Below are positions 20,101 to 26,597 of a stretch of 64,000 bases of DNA, piece after piece (the stretch's first letter is position 1; each line of letters begins with the position of its first letter). A program made the position numbers and the translations under genes. Below the pieces are notes generated by a model that saw only the letters and a list, made by a program, of their open reading frames with translations, made no database searches and was not told the origin of the DNA. Source of the stretch: Natronosalvus halobius (GTDB lineage Archaea > Halobacteriota > Halobacteria > Halobacteriales > Natrialbaceae); contig NZ_CP099997.1 in NCBI RefSeq assembly GCF_024138145.1, positions 3,224,001 through 3,288,000 on the forward strand. Direction: 5' to 3'.

Positions 20101-22838
20101 TCGATGAATCCATCAAATGTACCGAACAGCTCGATACCGTGGCGGTTGCCCTGGAGCTCGTTAGCACGCAGTTCGGGGGCGCTCGAGGAGCGAACGTAAA
20201 TACCGACACCCAGGTTCGAATCGTCGTGGTCGAGGACGGTGTTCGTCTCGAGCAGCGCCCGTTCGGTGTCGACGATGCTGATCCCGTGTCGATTGTCCGA
20301 TGCGGTGTTGGATTCGATTTCGACATCGCTGGAATCGGCGAGTCGAATACCGTGGTAGGCGTTTTCTGTGAGCGTATTGCCTCGCAGGAACGCATTATCC
20401 GAGCCGCGAACGGTGACCCCGCCGGGCTGGGTCACCAGATACGCCTGGCTATCACTCTGCTGGGTGGTCAACGTACTGTTGGTGACCGTGTTGTTCGAAA
20501 TCTCTGCACCGTTGCTGAACGCAACCTGGATGCCCGTTGCAACGCCATCGAGTTCGTGACCCGAGACGTTGACGTTCGTCGAATCGACGACAAACACCTG
20601 TCCGACGCCATCGGGAACCGTTGGTGCGTCGGCGCCGCTCGTGTAGAACAATTCCTTACCGCCGACGGAGTTTTCATCGACCTCGTGTTCAAAGTGATCG
20701 AGGACGTCGCCATCGAGGAAGAGCCCCGTCTCGAGTGTGTTGTCGAGCACGCTCGCGTTCGTCGACTCTTTGAGGATCAGATCGGCTTCGTGACCGGAGG
20801 CCGTGGTGTTTTCGACGGTCGTCCCGTCGGACTGGTCGACGATGATCGCCGCGAAATCGTTGTTCATCGCGCTGTTGTTCGTTACCCTCGTATCCGCGGA
20901 CTCGAGGACGATGATTCCCGTCCCCTCCGAAAGAACGCCGGCGTTCTCCCACACCACGTTCCCGTCGACGGCGACGGAACTCGAGTCCTCGACGACGATC
21001 CCCTCGGTGTTGTCGGCGACGTCGTTGTGACTGACGTTGGTCCCATCCGCACCGAGGACGTGAATGCCGTACTCGCTGCCGGTCGTGACGGTGTTCGTCA
21101 CCACCCCGCCGATAGCGTTGGTGACCGTAACGCCGGTTTCGTCGTTATTCGATACGGTATTTTTGTCGACGACGGTCCCCACTGAATCGGATACACCGAC
21201 ACCGCTATGACCGTTTTCACTGAGTCCGTTCTCGACGACCGAAACGCCGTTTGACGCCGAAACGTGGATGCCATCGTCCCCGTTATTCGCCCCGTTATTG
21301 GTCGAGGCCGTCACGTCGAGCCCGTTCGAAATGAAGATGCCGTGTCGATCGTTTCCGGTCGCGTCGGTGTTCGTGAGGAGCGTCCCGTCTGAATCGACCA
21401 CTCGAACGCCGTCACCGTTGTTCGTCGCTGTATTGTTCTCGACGGTGCTCTCATCGTCTCGTGCGAGGTGAATCCCGGCGTCTCCATTATTGGAGACGGT
21501 GTTTCGCGTAAGCATTGCTCCCGCCGATTCGGCAATCTGGATCCCTATGGACGCGCTGTCAGTCGCCGTGACGTTTTCGACCAGCGCCCCGTCAGAGCCG
21601 ACGATGTACAGCCCGATATGGTGGGTATTCGTCGTCTCGAGGTCCGTAATCTGCGCCCCGTCACTGAACGCGACCTGCAGGCCAACGGGGACGTCGTTGA
21701 ACGAGCCGCCCGTGATCGAGACGTCGCTCGAGTCGACGATAATGGCCTGAGCGGCATCTTCAGGTATAGCCGGATCGGCGGCCCCCGAGACGTAATAGAG
21801 CGATCCGTCACCAACTGCGTTGTTCGTAACCGAGTGATCGAAGTGGGCGAGATCGGTTCCGTCGAAAACGACGCCCGAATCGAACGTGTTCTCCGTGAGC
21901 GTGAGGTTTGTTGACGACTCGAGGAGGAAGTCGATTCCTGCTCCGCTACCGGTAACGGTATTATTCTCGACGAGCGCGCCATTCGTCGACTGAACGTAGA
22001 TCCCGTACTCGTCGACGTTGGCGATCTGGTTGTTCACCACGACGGCGTCGTCTGCGTTCTCGAGGACGATCCCGCCGCGTTGATTGCTAAAGTCGTTGTC
22101 CGAGATGGTAACGCCGAGCGAATCTGAAACCACGAAGCGTGTTCCGTCTCCGTTCGTATTGTCGCTGATCTCGTTGCCCGTCACGAGCAGTCCATCGGCG
22201 TGAGAGACGTTGATGTCGTGTCCATTGCCGGTGATCGTATTGTTCAGCAACTCCACGTTCGAAGCGTTCGAGATCGTTAGCGTCGATTCGCCGTTCCAGT
22301 CGGTGTGTTTAGTGATCTCACTTTCCGAGAGGCGGACGTCATCCGAATCGTAAATGGCGAATCCCTCGTCGCCGTTGTCTGCGATGGAGACGTTTTTCAG
22401 GTGCGTTTCATGAGCGTTCTCGAGAAGAACACCGTACTCGTCGAAGTATTCGACGGTGAGGTTCTGAATCGTGACTCCCGTCGCCCCGTCGATGTGAATT
22501 CCCTTGTCGGCCTGATACGGCGCTGAAACGGCCGTTTCTTCGGCTCCGACTGCGACGAGGGCGATGTCATCGGTCGTTATCACCAGTTCCTCGTTGTACG
22601 TCCCGGGCTCGATACAGATCGTCTCTCCAGGAGCGGCCTCGTCGATCGCATCCTGTATACTGTCCTCCTCCGAAACCACGGTACAGTCCTCGAGATCCAG
22701 ATCAGTCAAAGACGGCGAATCGGTCGTCTGGGCCGCCGCGACACCGAACGGGACGAACACCGAACTGACCATTACCACCGAGCACAAAATCGCAAATAAT
22801 CGATAACGTGTACAATTCCTTGACGTTCTTCGATTCAT
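11130..22838 (-). CDS. Giant PGF-CTERM surface protein: beta-helix, CARDB and nine-repeat stalk
   Basis: About 3,902 residues, exported by Sec (signal to about residue 35, ending VAAAQT). Order: NosD/pectate-lyase-type right-handed beta-helix, about 50-1440, with three supra-modules each marked by a hydrophobic (I/V)FV-type strand and LQVA(F/L); two CARDB-like Ig domains (about 1470-1670); a second, shorter beta-helix (about 1685-2050); Ig/CARDB-like region to about 2360; nine tandem repeats of about 101 aa (2365-3276); Ig-like domains to about 3730; an Asp/Ser-rich linker (about 3735-3865) with one CTC pair; then IPGFGVG, a transmembrane helix and Arg tail (PGF-CTERM). Probably a surface adhesin or S-layer-associated stalk. 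GTG at 22853 would overlap the TATA spacing, whereas ATG at 22838 lies 24-29 nt from TATATA, so 22838 is chosen. No stop or frameshift was seen over 11.7 kb. Confidence 0.9.
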   Translation of the reverse strand: MNRRTSRNCTRYRLFAILCSVVMVSSVFVPFGVAAAQTTDSPSLTDLDLEDCTVVSEEDSIQDAIDEAAPGETICIEPGTYNEELVITTDDIALVAVGAEETAVSAPYQADKGIHIDGATGVTIQNLTVEYFDEYGVLLENAHETHLKNVSIADNGDEGFAIYDSDDVRLSESEITKHTDWNGESTLTISNASNVELLNNTITGNGHDINVSHADGLLVTGNEISDNTNGDGTRFVVSDSLGVTISDNDFSNQRGGIVLENADDAVVVNNQIANVDEYGIYVQSTNGALVENNTVTGSGAGIDFLLESSTNLTLTENTFDSGVVFDGTDLAHFDHSVTNNAVGDGSLYYVSGAADPAIPEDAAQAIIVDSSDVSITGGSFNDVPVGLQVAFSDGAQITDLETTNTHHIGLYIVGSDGALVENVTATDSASIGIQIAESAGAMLTRNTVSNNGDAGIHLARDDESTVENNTATNNGDGVRVVDSDGTLLTNTDATGNDRHGIFISNGLDVTASTNNGANNGDDGIHVSASNGVSVVENGLSENGHSGVGVSDSVGTVVDKNTVSNNDETGVTVTNAIGGVVTNTVTTGSEYGIHVLGADGTNVSHNDVADNTEGIVVEDSSSVAVDGNVVWENAGVLSEGTGIIVLESADTRVTNNSAMNNDFAAIIVDQSDGTTVENTTASGHEADLILKESTNASVLDNTLETGLFLDGDVLDHFEHEVDENSVGGKELFYTSGADAPTVPDGVGQVFVVDSTNVNVSGHELDGVATGIQVAFSNGAEISNNTVTNSTLTTQQSDSQAYLVTQPGGVTVRGSDNAFLRGNTLTENAYHGIRLADSSDVEIESNTASDNRHGISIVDTERALLETNTVLDHDDSNLGVGIYVRSSSAPELRANELQGNRHGIELFGTFDGFIEGNNATGNSDGIVVHESDQTHIVGNAVTNTDTYGIRVGSDSDEAVIEQNDVNNSGWGGIYLSGTSHDAIIRDNIVTNTDDGSTLGTAGIQVGYQGGSWSEQPRRAMIENNTVTHSTEHNIFVINAQDVSVANNTVSGSGGDGIRVSRTVRINYLLDIVVRENTIDDSGQHGISVTRAPEVLISQNEISGSKDGGVRVSRSEYSGFDEARVLWNEITDTDGYGIIISEQSVTRVEHNYAAGNRADLLLNEAPNSRVLSNEFQRGVLIDGEDSEYYAHNFTATTVNGGHITTVAGDNATIDAEATQLIFVETDGLEVTGDDVSENLTSMQVALADNVSLTDLEVSDGLGVHATRSSNVTVDGVTVSNASYGGVTFDQADSSSIANSTLTANRDHGLILEDSANAVVDRNTISNNAGAGIYGLIHEDADETEITANTVDANRVGIELEGLKDGYGIAYIRDVTAHDNAVTNNDVGIYAHYRVDNVDVRFNDIVDNAEGIVYDLSHPSWPMDARHTWWGETSGPSGDVEDPDTGRLADGTGDSIDQNVLFDPWSELPPGPTFEVGIESTNAPVIAGEVLTVTVTVENLDDEADTQTIELVDFNDTVVDAVEDLTLEGGETESVSLSWQTAADTIGTDEIAVRSASHSVVETVEIEQPPEEAFFDVSIDGTNAPVNAGEDLEVTVTIENTGDEAGTQTIELEGFDGTVVDSQELTLGGGETETVALTWATDEADHGQGEVTVRSADDAATDRVTLLSDQVIEIETCTVLDAAGNYVLTDDLAGGATCLEITADDVVLDGMGYAIQGGSLDDGTQYGIAVTGADRVTVRNVTVSGWDVGLYYNEATNGTVTDVVTEHNGAGFNLRSANDNDVSNLTIRYNDNRGLQVGWAGGPSHGNAFTDVHAYGNEDELSGLSSPGAVSVQSGSTGNSFVGLNSSMNQAGVLTFGSSNTFTDVVANDNTMYGLNLESNQGNAFENVSVARNGWNGIIVDDSNGNQLTNVTAVENDGAGILLIGDTRWNTPVTGNVFHSVTAADNDGSGVQLSVADNSEFHGLELHNNSGSSLNLASRSSENTFTDVVITDSGWHGFVAGSDSHNNTVTDLSVSNSEAAGIAFSWGASGNKIIDATVTESASGFQSFQGATNNPVSNLELDGVTLSFEAQDVQIDVADEPNTLPADVYSLERYVNVSPTGEEPHVDTLFAHYDAADLTGIDDTTLDLWRLNDTWSPPGDESYDSGVNTSEKYVYATNVDEFGTFGVFSEEPNAIPDVIDATLDTDELVEGESTKITATVENAGTVDGDVTVALEVDGDVVATETVWLEAGNTDQVAFTHVFATAGTFDVSVSGTHAGDLTVLEDADIVVYGGSVSHADVAIDDVVTITGDLYNTGDVEGDVTVVMTISGDHVDEEMSQTVTVEPGLERDGVEFSWTPTEDTLPGGVDSDEVTIMLNSLVVDTVSLEHQYSDIQVIAASSTDDEVVGGKAFSVTGSIYQNGTIEGPEAITLTATPTDGGDSIELGSQAVTLQPGWYHLGGLNITASFEPDDAGSYDLKLGDRNAGTIEVEPAKSDIQVIAAAPSEIELVEGEVLYVTGSIYQNGTIEGPEEVELTATNTETGETTVVGSQEVTLNPGWYHLGMLNVTYVPDEAGTFDLELGDHHAGTIEVLPAESDIQVIAAGVSEVELVEGEDLYVTGSIYQNGTIEGPQEIEVTAIDQETGESTVLGTQVETLNPGWYHLGGLNVTVVPDPGTYDIELGDHHAGTIEVLPAESDVQVIAAGVSKVELVEGEDLYVTGSIYQNGTIEGPEEIEVTAINQETGETTIVGSQEVTLQPGWYHLGGLNVTVVPDPGTYELQLGDRNAGTIEVEPGESDIQVIGAGVSEVEVNVGEELSVTGSIYQAGNIDGPQEIELTATNTETGETTVVESQEVTLQPGFYHLGALNVTYVPDEAGTYDLELGDREVATIAVNEIATDIQVIASSLSEAEVIEGEPVHVTGSVYQNGSDEATETIELIAIDQETGEGAVVDSQEVTLQPGYYHLGALNLTYVPDEAGTYDLVLGDRDVGTVEVGPAVSDVQVIAASASEIELVEGEDLYVTGSVYQNGTIEGPEEIELTATNTETGEKIVVGSQEVTLKPGWYHLGGFNVTYIPDEPGEYDLELGDRHAGTIEVLPAESDIQVIAAGVSEVELVEGEDLYVTGSVYQNGTIEGPEEIELTATNTETGETAVVGSQEVTLQPGWYHLGGLNVTYVPEEPGTYDLELGDRHAGTIEVLPAESDIQVIAATASALEIAEGQEFSVTGGIYQNGTIEGPETITLTAIPADGGEPIELGSQEVTLQPGWYHLGGLNVSATLEQPGTYDLELGDQSTGQLVVTQATVEPTIVAVEGHSSANDFISADDALETDGPVVYASDDATVEVAVDADHPVEEVTVLISSLETTYSVSTEASRQGDTWVASIPFERLPDDGRYELSAFAADDRDNGGMDQAEKTLVIDRQSPSLAVSIEDVDHEDATIVIESDEPLAELPTVDVSFDGTTGQTTAATAPTVTDLEADPSNTTFTGTLTFDDSGEYAVDVTGVDRAGNEGDDSASAVVHTGFVLDDGVIEIEATGTTIAFELADDADEALQTQELFLALSETAVNANLDDDAIGVTFLTADLDDFLDYHLETGTIEGATITTPIDESTLPAGTDVTDVGLHYYDEGSQTWDPVASSIVSVDDEPHLTATVDGFSTYGVLIVDEDAPTLTSVTPADGGELAAGTDETTVHFTYEDALSGVDVNSISLEVDGVTVTTDDRTQITSTETTLDLELEDGDSHTVVLTVADEGGNAAPFETTFEVATPADDSDDDGSSDGSDDSSDDDSSDDDSSDDDSSDDSSDDDESDSDDSDDGDNCTCDEELPEDESDDGDSSGDDSDEDASNEDESNENDSGEDDSTDDSTPDDSTSDDTGSDDAESDTSDGDGDDRSVGEDEPSDDTDDDSIPGFGVGLTLVALLFVGLLGRRVDTNRR
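11250..11640 (-). repeat. Low-complexity Asp/Ser-rich linker of the giant gene
   Basis: Simple-sequence DNA built from codons for Asp, Ser, Glu and Asn in imperfect tandem units (SDDDS-like). It forms an unstructured, highly acidic spacer before the PGF-CTERM tail, which is typical of haloarchaeal surface proteins that must cross the S-layer. Such DNA can change length by slippage. Confidence 0.75.
13010..15745 (-). repeat. Nine tandem ~101-aa repeats in the giant gene
   Basis: Nine in-frame units of about 304 bp each, starting S/T-D-I/V-QVIA and ending near GTIEV. Every unit has the Y/WYHLG-(A/G/M)-(L/F)-N core with an N-x-T/S sequon right after it, and eight of nine also carry a sequon in the YQNGT/S stretch (the fifth has YQAGN instead). 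Units 3, 4, 7 and 8 are most alike, which points to recent unequal exchange. The fold is likely Ig/CARDB-like. Confidence 0.85.
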
Positions 22839-22861
22839 GAACGAGACACTCACCCATCATG

Positions 22862-22867
22862 TATATA
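22862..22867 (-). promoter_or_regulatory. TATA box for the giant surface-protein gene
   Basis: TATATA (same on both strands), 24-29 nt before the ATG at 22838. It argues against the upstream in-frame GTG at 22853 as the start. Confidence 0.5.
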
Positions 22868-22971
22868 CTCGCGCTAACGCCCTGGTGAGTGAGTAAGGTA
22901 CCGCGAGGTAACCTGAAAACCGGATAGCCACCCCTCAATATTTTGAGCCGAGTCTCAGGAGACGGGATCCG

Positions 22972-23781
22972 TCACTCCTCGAGTTCGTCGAGTCGGTTTC
23001 GGGCCTGTGTGTACGCCTCAGTTGTTGCCAACTGATCGTGGGAATAGAGTGACTGAAAGAACGATAGTCGATTTTCCAGCGCGGCCCGTTCGCGTTCCCG
23101 AGGGGGTTCGTCACGCCGTTCCAGTTGGCGCTGAATCACCTCGAGCATCGTCTTACGGACGATCGGTTTTCGAAGAATCTCGTCACAGTTCGTGTCGAGT
23201 AAATTGACCTCGGGTCGATCGCCAACGAGAACTACCGTCCGACACGGTGGGTCGGCCGTCTCGTGGATTCGCCGAAACGTGCCACCGGGCAGTCCTTCAT
23301 CTACGAGCAGAATATCGGGATCGCTGTCGAGCTGGGCGCGCAAATCAGCATCGGTGTGCGCCTGGATTACGTTGTACTGATCGCTCAGCCATGCGCCGTA
23401 CATATCCGTGATCCGTCGATCGGAACCGGCGAGTACGACCGCCGGTGCCGTTGATTTCAGGTGTCGGTTCCCCCAGATAGTCAACGCCTCGAAGACCGGC
23501 TTCATATCGTGACCTGTGTCCGTCAGTTCGTACTCGACTCGAAGCGGTGATTCGCTCAACACGTTTCGTCGAACTAGACCGGTTTCGCGGAGTGTGCCGA
23601 GGGTTTCAGTCAGAACTTTTCCGGAGATCTCGGGAATCGCCTCGAGGAGTTCGTTGAACCCCATGGGGCCACGGTGAATAAGGTGAACGAGGACGACGGG
23701 TTGCCACTTTTTCGAGAGCAGCGAAAGGACCTCGAGCACGAGTTCCCCATCGACCGACCCGCCAACGTCGTGCCGATTCAT
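22972..23781 (-). CDS. HxlR winged-helix regulator fused to a degenerate receiver and HalX
   Basis: A 269-residue regulator. Residues about 10-110 are an HxlR-type winged helix (LVLEVLSLLSKKWQPVVLVH, then SGKVLTETLGTLRETGLV). About 125-230 resemble a response-regulator receiver: VDEGLPG holds the likely phospho-Asp position and ILRKP the conserved Lys, but the usual acidic pair at the first strand is replaced by GSD, so phosphorylation is doubtful. About 235-269 (LENRLSFFQSLYSHDQLATT) are a HalX-like helical tail. HxlR proteins normally end after the DNA-binding domain, so this fusion is unusual. ATG at 23781 is preferred over 23805 because TTATAT lies 23-28 nt upstream. It is divergent from the receiver-HATPase gene and downstream of the giant gene's promoter. 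Confidence 0.8.
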   Translation of the reverse strand: MNRHDVGGSVDGELVLEVLSLLSKKWQPVVLVHLIHRGPMGFNELLEAIPEISGKVLTETLGTLRETGLVRRNVLSESPLRVEYELTDTGHDMKPVFEALTIWGNRHLKSTAPAVVLAGSDRRITDMYGAWLSDQYNVIQAHTDADLRAQLDSDPDILLVDEGLPGGTFRRIHETADPPCRTVVLVGDRPEVNLLDTNCDEILRKPIVRKTMLEVIQRQLERRDEPPRERERAALENRLSFFQSLYSHDQLATTEAYTQARNRLDELEE

Positions 23782-23803
23782 GGGGTGCGTTTCTACGGAA
23801 ACC

Positions 23804-23809
23804 ATATAA
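23804..23809 (-). promoter_or_regulatory. TATA box for the HxlR-HalX gene
   Basis: Minus-strand TTATAT, 23-28 nt before the ATG at 23781. Confidence 0.5.
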
Positions 23810-23956
23810 CAGTTCGCTACACAGTTGACACTGACGTTCGCACACCCATGCCATCGCTCGCCTATCTTCGCCGTTCACCCGTTGCTATCTCCGGAATTCG
23901 GCCCGTTCGGACCGGGTGGATAGCTCGAATTCTGGCCCGCAGGCCGAGGTGATCGT

Positions 23957-25084
23957 GTGGAAACCGCTCGCTCACCCGATCAGGCTGACATCGACCTGCT
24001 GCTCGTCGAGGATAACCTGGACGACGCTCGGTTCGTCGAGCGTCTCATCGACGAGTATCAATCGCGGCGCAGTGGTAGCGAAAGCGAAGAATCGCTCGTA
24101 ATCAGTTCGCTCGATCACGTGGATCGGCTCGGCGAAGGAATCGAGCGGGTTCAGACGGAGCCACCGGACGTTATTTTACTCGACCTGATGCTTCCGGATA
24201 GCAGGGGTATCGAAACGGTCGAACGGATGGTCGAATCCACACCAGGTATTCCCGTAGTCGTCTTAACCGGACAAAATGAGAACGAGATTGGTATCGAGGC
24301 TATCCGGCGTGGCGCACAGGATTACCTGACTAAGGGGACGACGACGGGAGAACTCATCGTTCGAACGGTACGATACGCTATCGAGCGGATGCACACCCAG
24401 CGCGCAATCGTCGATCGAAACCACCGACTCGCGCTGTTGAACCAGCTCGTCCGACAGGACATCCGAAACGACGTGAGCATGATCGTCGGTTTAGGTGATC
24501 AGCTCCGAACGCAGGTCGATTCGACGGAAAAAGAGACGATCGAGTCGCTCTTGAAGGCTGCTGAACACGCCGTCGACCTCACCGACACAGCAGCGGAGGT
24601 GATGGACGTTCTCGCGGCAACTGAGGTGGGACGTGAACCCTGTAACCTCCTCCCGATCCTCGAGACGAGTATTGAACGCCTGCAGCACGAGCACGACGTG
24701 GACCTCACCTTCGAACGACGCTATCTCGCTGACACACCGCTGATCGTTTCCGCCTCACCGATGCTCGAATCGGTCTTCGATCACCTGCTGTCGAACGCTG
24801 TCGAGCACTCACCGCAGACAACGCCGCAAGTGACCGTAACCATCGATGCGACAGCCGACCGAGTGACCGTGGAAATAGCCGACGATGGTATCGGTATCGC
24901 CGACGCTCAAAAGGCGCTGCTCGTGGATCCGGCCACACACTCCGATATCCGGTCGGGGATCGGCGTCGGTTTCTATCTGGTCACGACGTTGCTCGACGTC
25001 TTCGACGGCACCCTCGAGATTGCGGATAACCACCCCCGTGGAACCAGTATTACCGTTTCACTCAGACGCGTCAACAACCAGTAA
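23957..25084 (+). CDS. Receiver-HATPase protein lacking the phospho-acceptor histidine
   Basis: A 375-residue signalling protein starting at GTG 23957. The N-terminal receiver (about 10-135) is canonical: LLLVEDN acidic pocket, ILLDLMLPD phospho-Asp, VVLTG, and YLTKG with the Lys. A helical segment follows, then HATPase_c (about 235-375) with DHLLSNAVEHS (N box), IADDGIGIA (G1) and GIGVGFYLV (G2). In related haloarchaeal proteins the dimerisation helix reads RHDIRN, where His is phosphorylated; here it is RQDIRN (CAG codon near 24451). Autophosphorylation at the usual site should therefore be impossible, while ATP binding looks intact. It is divergent from the HxlR-HalX gene, so the two may be one pathway. 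Confidence 0.85.
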   Translation: METARSPDQADIDLLLVEDNLDDARFVERLIDEYQSRRSGSESEESLVISSLDHVDRLGEGIERVQTEPPDVILLDLMLPDSRGIETVERMVESTPGIPVVVLTGQNENEIGIEAIRRGAQDYLTKGTTTGELIVRTVRYAIERMHTQRAIVDRNHRLALLNQLVRQDIRNDVSMIVGLGDQLRTQVDSTEKETIESLLKAAEHAVDLTDTAAEVMDVLAATEVGREPCNLLPILETSIERLQHEHDVDLTFERRYLADTPLIVSASPMLESVFDHLLSNAVEHSPQTTPQVTVTIDATADRVTVEIADDGIGIADAQKALLVDPATHSDIRSGIGVGFYLVTTLLDVFDGTLEIADNHPRGTSITVSLRRVNNQ

Positions 25085-25173
25085 AAATACCTTACTCGCC
25101 AATATTCTTCTTTCCGTTACCGGAACAGATGTCGATCCGACACGGCCTGAGGACCTGTCCCGATTGCACACCC

Positions 25174-25198
25174 GAGCAAGAAAGTATTTGTGACTGGA
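25174..25198 (+). promoter_or_regulatory. Leaderless promoter of the first aglF-like gene
   Basis: GAAAGTATTTGTG core, with ATTTG 26-30 nt before the ATG at 25216. The surrounding 24 bases are almost identical to the region before the second aglF-like gene (39900-39923). Confidence 0.6.
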
Positions 25199-25215
25199 AA
25201 TTCATCCTAAATGAC

Positions 25216-25947
25216 ATGCAAGCAGTTGTTCTGGCCGCGGGTAAGGGGACGCGATTGCGACCACTGACTGACGACAAACCGAAGGGGATGGTCGAAGTCG
25301 CCGGAAAGCCAATTTTGACTCACTGTCTCAAGCAAGTCGTCGACCTTGGGGCCGACGAGTTGATCATTGTCGTCGGCTACGAGAAAGAGAAGATCATCGA
25401 ACACTACGGCGATGATTTCCAGGATGTCCCGACCACCTATACGCACCAACGCGAACAGAAAGGGCTGGCTCATGCATTACTCACCGTCGAGGAGCACATC
25501 GACGACGACTTCATGCTGATCCTCGGGGACAACATCTTCCAGGCAAACCTCAGCGATGTCATCAACCGACAACGAGAGGACCGGGCGGACGCGGCGTTCC
25601 TCGTCGAGGAGGTTCCCTGGGAGGAGGCCTCCCGGTATGGCGTCTGTGATACGAACAAGTACGGCGAGATCACCGACGTCGTCGAGAAACCCGAGGAGCC
25701 GCCATCCAATCTGGTGATGACCGGCTTCTACACGTTCACGCCGGCGATCTTCCACGCCTGCCACCTGGTCCAGCCCAGCAATCGCGGCGAGTACGAGATC
25801 AGCGAGGCCATCGACCTGTTGATCCAGTCCGGGCGGACCATCGACGCCATCGCTATCGACGGCTGGCGAGCCGACATTGGCTACCCGGAGGATCGTGACG
25901 CAGCCGAGGAACGCATAGAAGAAGACCTCGAGACACCGACGGCCTAA
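25216..25947 (+). CDS. aglF: Sugar-1-phosphate nucleotidyltransferase (AglF-like), copy 1
   Basis: Makes UDP-glucose or a related nucleotide sugar from sugar-1-phosphate and UTP/dTTP, as in the AglF glucose-1-phosphate uridylyltransferase family of archaeal N-glycosylation. The 243-residue product starts MQAVVLAAGKGTRLRPLT (nucleotide-binding loop), then DKPKGM with the catalytic Lys, LGDNIF (metal Asp near 106) and EKPEEPPSN. The frame is open to 25129, but the inner ATG 25216 aligns with the family N-terminus and has the promoter at the right distance. It is a near twin of 39942-40679, differing at about 15 residues plus a two-residue insertion near the C-terminus. Confidence 0.88.
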   Translation: MQAVVLAAGKGTRLRPLTDDKPKGMVEVAGKPILTHCLKQVVDLGADELIIVVGYEKEKIIEHYGDDFQDVPTTYTHQREQKGLAHALLTVEEHIDDDFMLILGDNIFQANLSDVINRQREDRADAAFLVEEVPWEEASRYGVCDTNKYGEITDVVEKPEEPPSNLVMTGFYTFTPAIFHACHLVQPSNRGEYEISEAIDLLIQSGRTIDAIAIDGWRADIGYPEDRDAAEERIEEDLETPTA

Positions 25948-26118
25948 GGGTTCGCCTTCTTCAGTGCGGTATTCGTCTGTCTTTCTTTGAGCAGCGAGAG
26001 AGTCCTGTCATTCACGGCGGCTCCAATACTCAAGGACTTCTGACAGGAGCCACAAACCTTTGATTAGCTCAACGGGTATGCACCCGGATAGTACCGTTCG
26101 TACGTTTGCAGAGTAGAA

Positions 26119-26514
26119 CTACGGCTCGTCCGGACGCGGCGCGTTCTCGTACTTGACCATTTTCTCGGGCTTTTCGGTGATCGATTCGTAGATCCGTTGG
26201 AGCGTCTCTTCGGCCGCGAGGAGGTTGTGGGCCTCGAGGAATTCACGGCCCTCGTCGGTGAGTCCATAGAACTTCCAGGGGTAGCCCTGTGGGCGCTTAT
26301 CGTCGTCGAGCACGACCTCTTTAACGATACCAGAGTCGATCAACTTCTGGATGTGCTTATAGACGGTGGCATCGCTGACGCTGGGGTTGAGCGCCTCGAG
26401 TTCGTACATCGAGGGGAGCTGGTCGGGATGCTGGTGGCTGCTGTTGATGAGCGCAAATTGAGTTTGCTGGGTGGCATAACCCTGCCGAGGAACATTTGAT
26501 CTATTGATGATCAA
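26119..26514 (-). CDS. Winged-helix transcriptional regulator
   Basis: A small DNA-binding protein with a winged helix: QGYATQQTQFALI, LPSMYELEALNPSVSDATVYKHIQKLIDSGIV (recognition helix), then the wing PWKFYGLTDEG and a C-terminal helix. Such proteins are common in haloarchaeal islands, often near integrases. The start is uncertain: the frame is open to 26640, but that would overlap the divergent gene at 26598 and include junk-like residues, so TTG at 26512-26514 is used (131 aa). The first residues may therefore be wrong. It probably controls the divergent gene pair at 26598-28225, which shares its control region. Confidence 0.7.
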   Translation of the reverse strand: MIINRSNVPRQGYATQQTQFALINSSHQHPDQLPSMYELEALNPSVSDATVYKHIQKLIDSGIVKEVVLDDDKRPQGYPWKFYGLTDEGREFLEAHNLLAAEETLQRIYESITEKPEKMVKYENAPRPDEP

Positions 26515-26597
26515 CCCGCTATAATGAGGGCAAGTTGCACAGTCTTGCCGCTGATAAAGGTAAAGATTATTAATATGTTCGCGAAAGAGCACCCAAT

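Noticed and set aside
13650-21185. Long open frames on the plus strand across the giant gene (for example 13650-14498, 14574-15620, 19551-21185)
   Set aside because: They mirror the repeats and GC-biased third positions of the minus-strand gene, lack starts or promoters and have no recognisable domains, so they are antisense artefacts.
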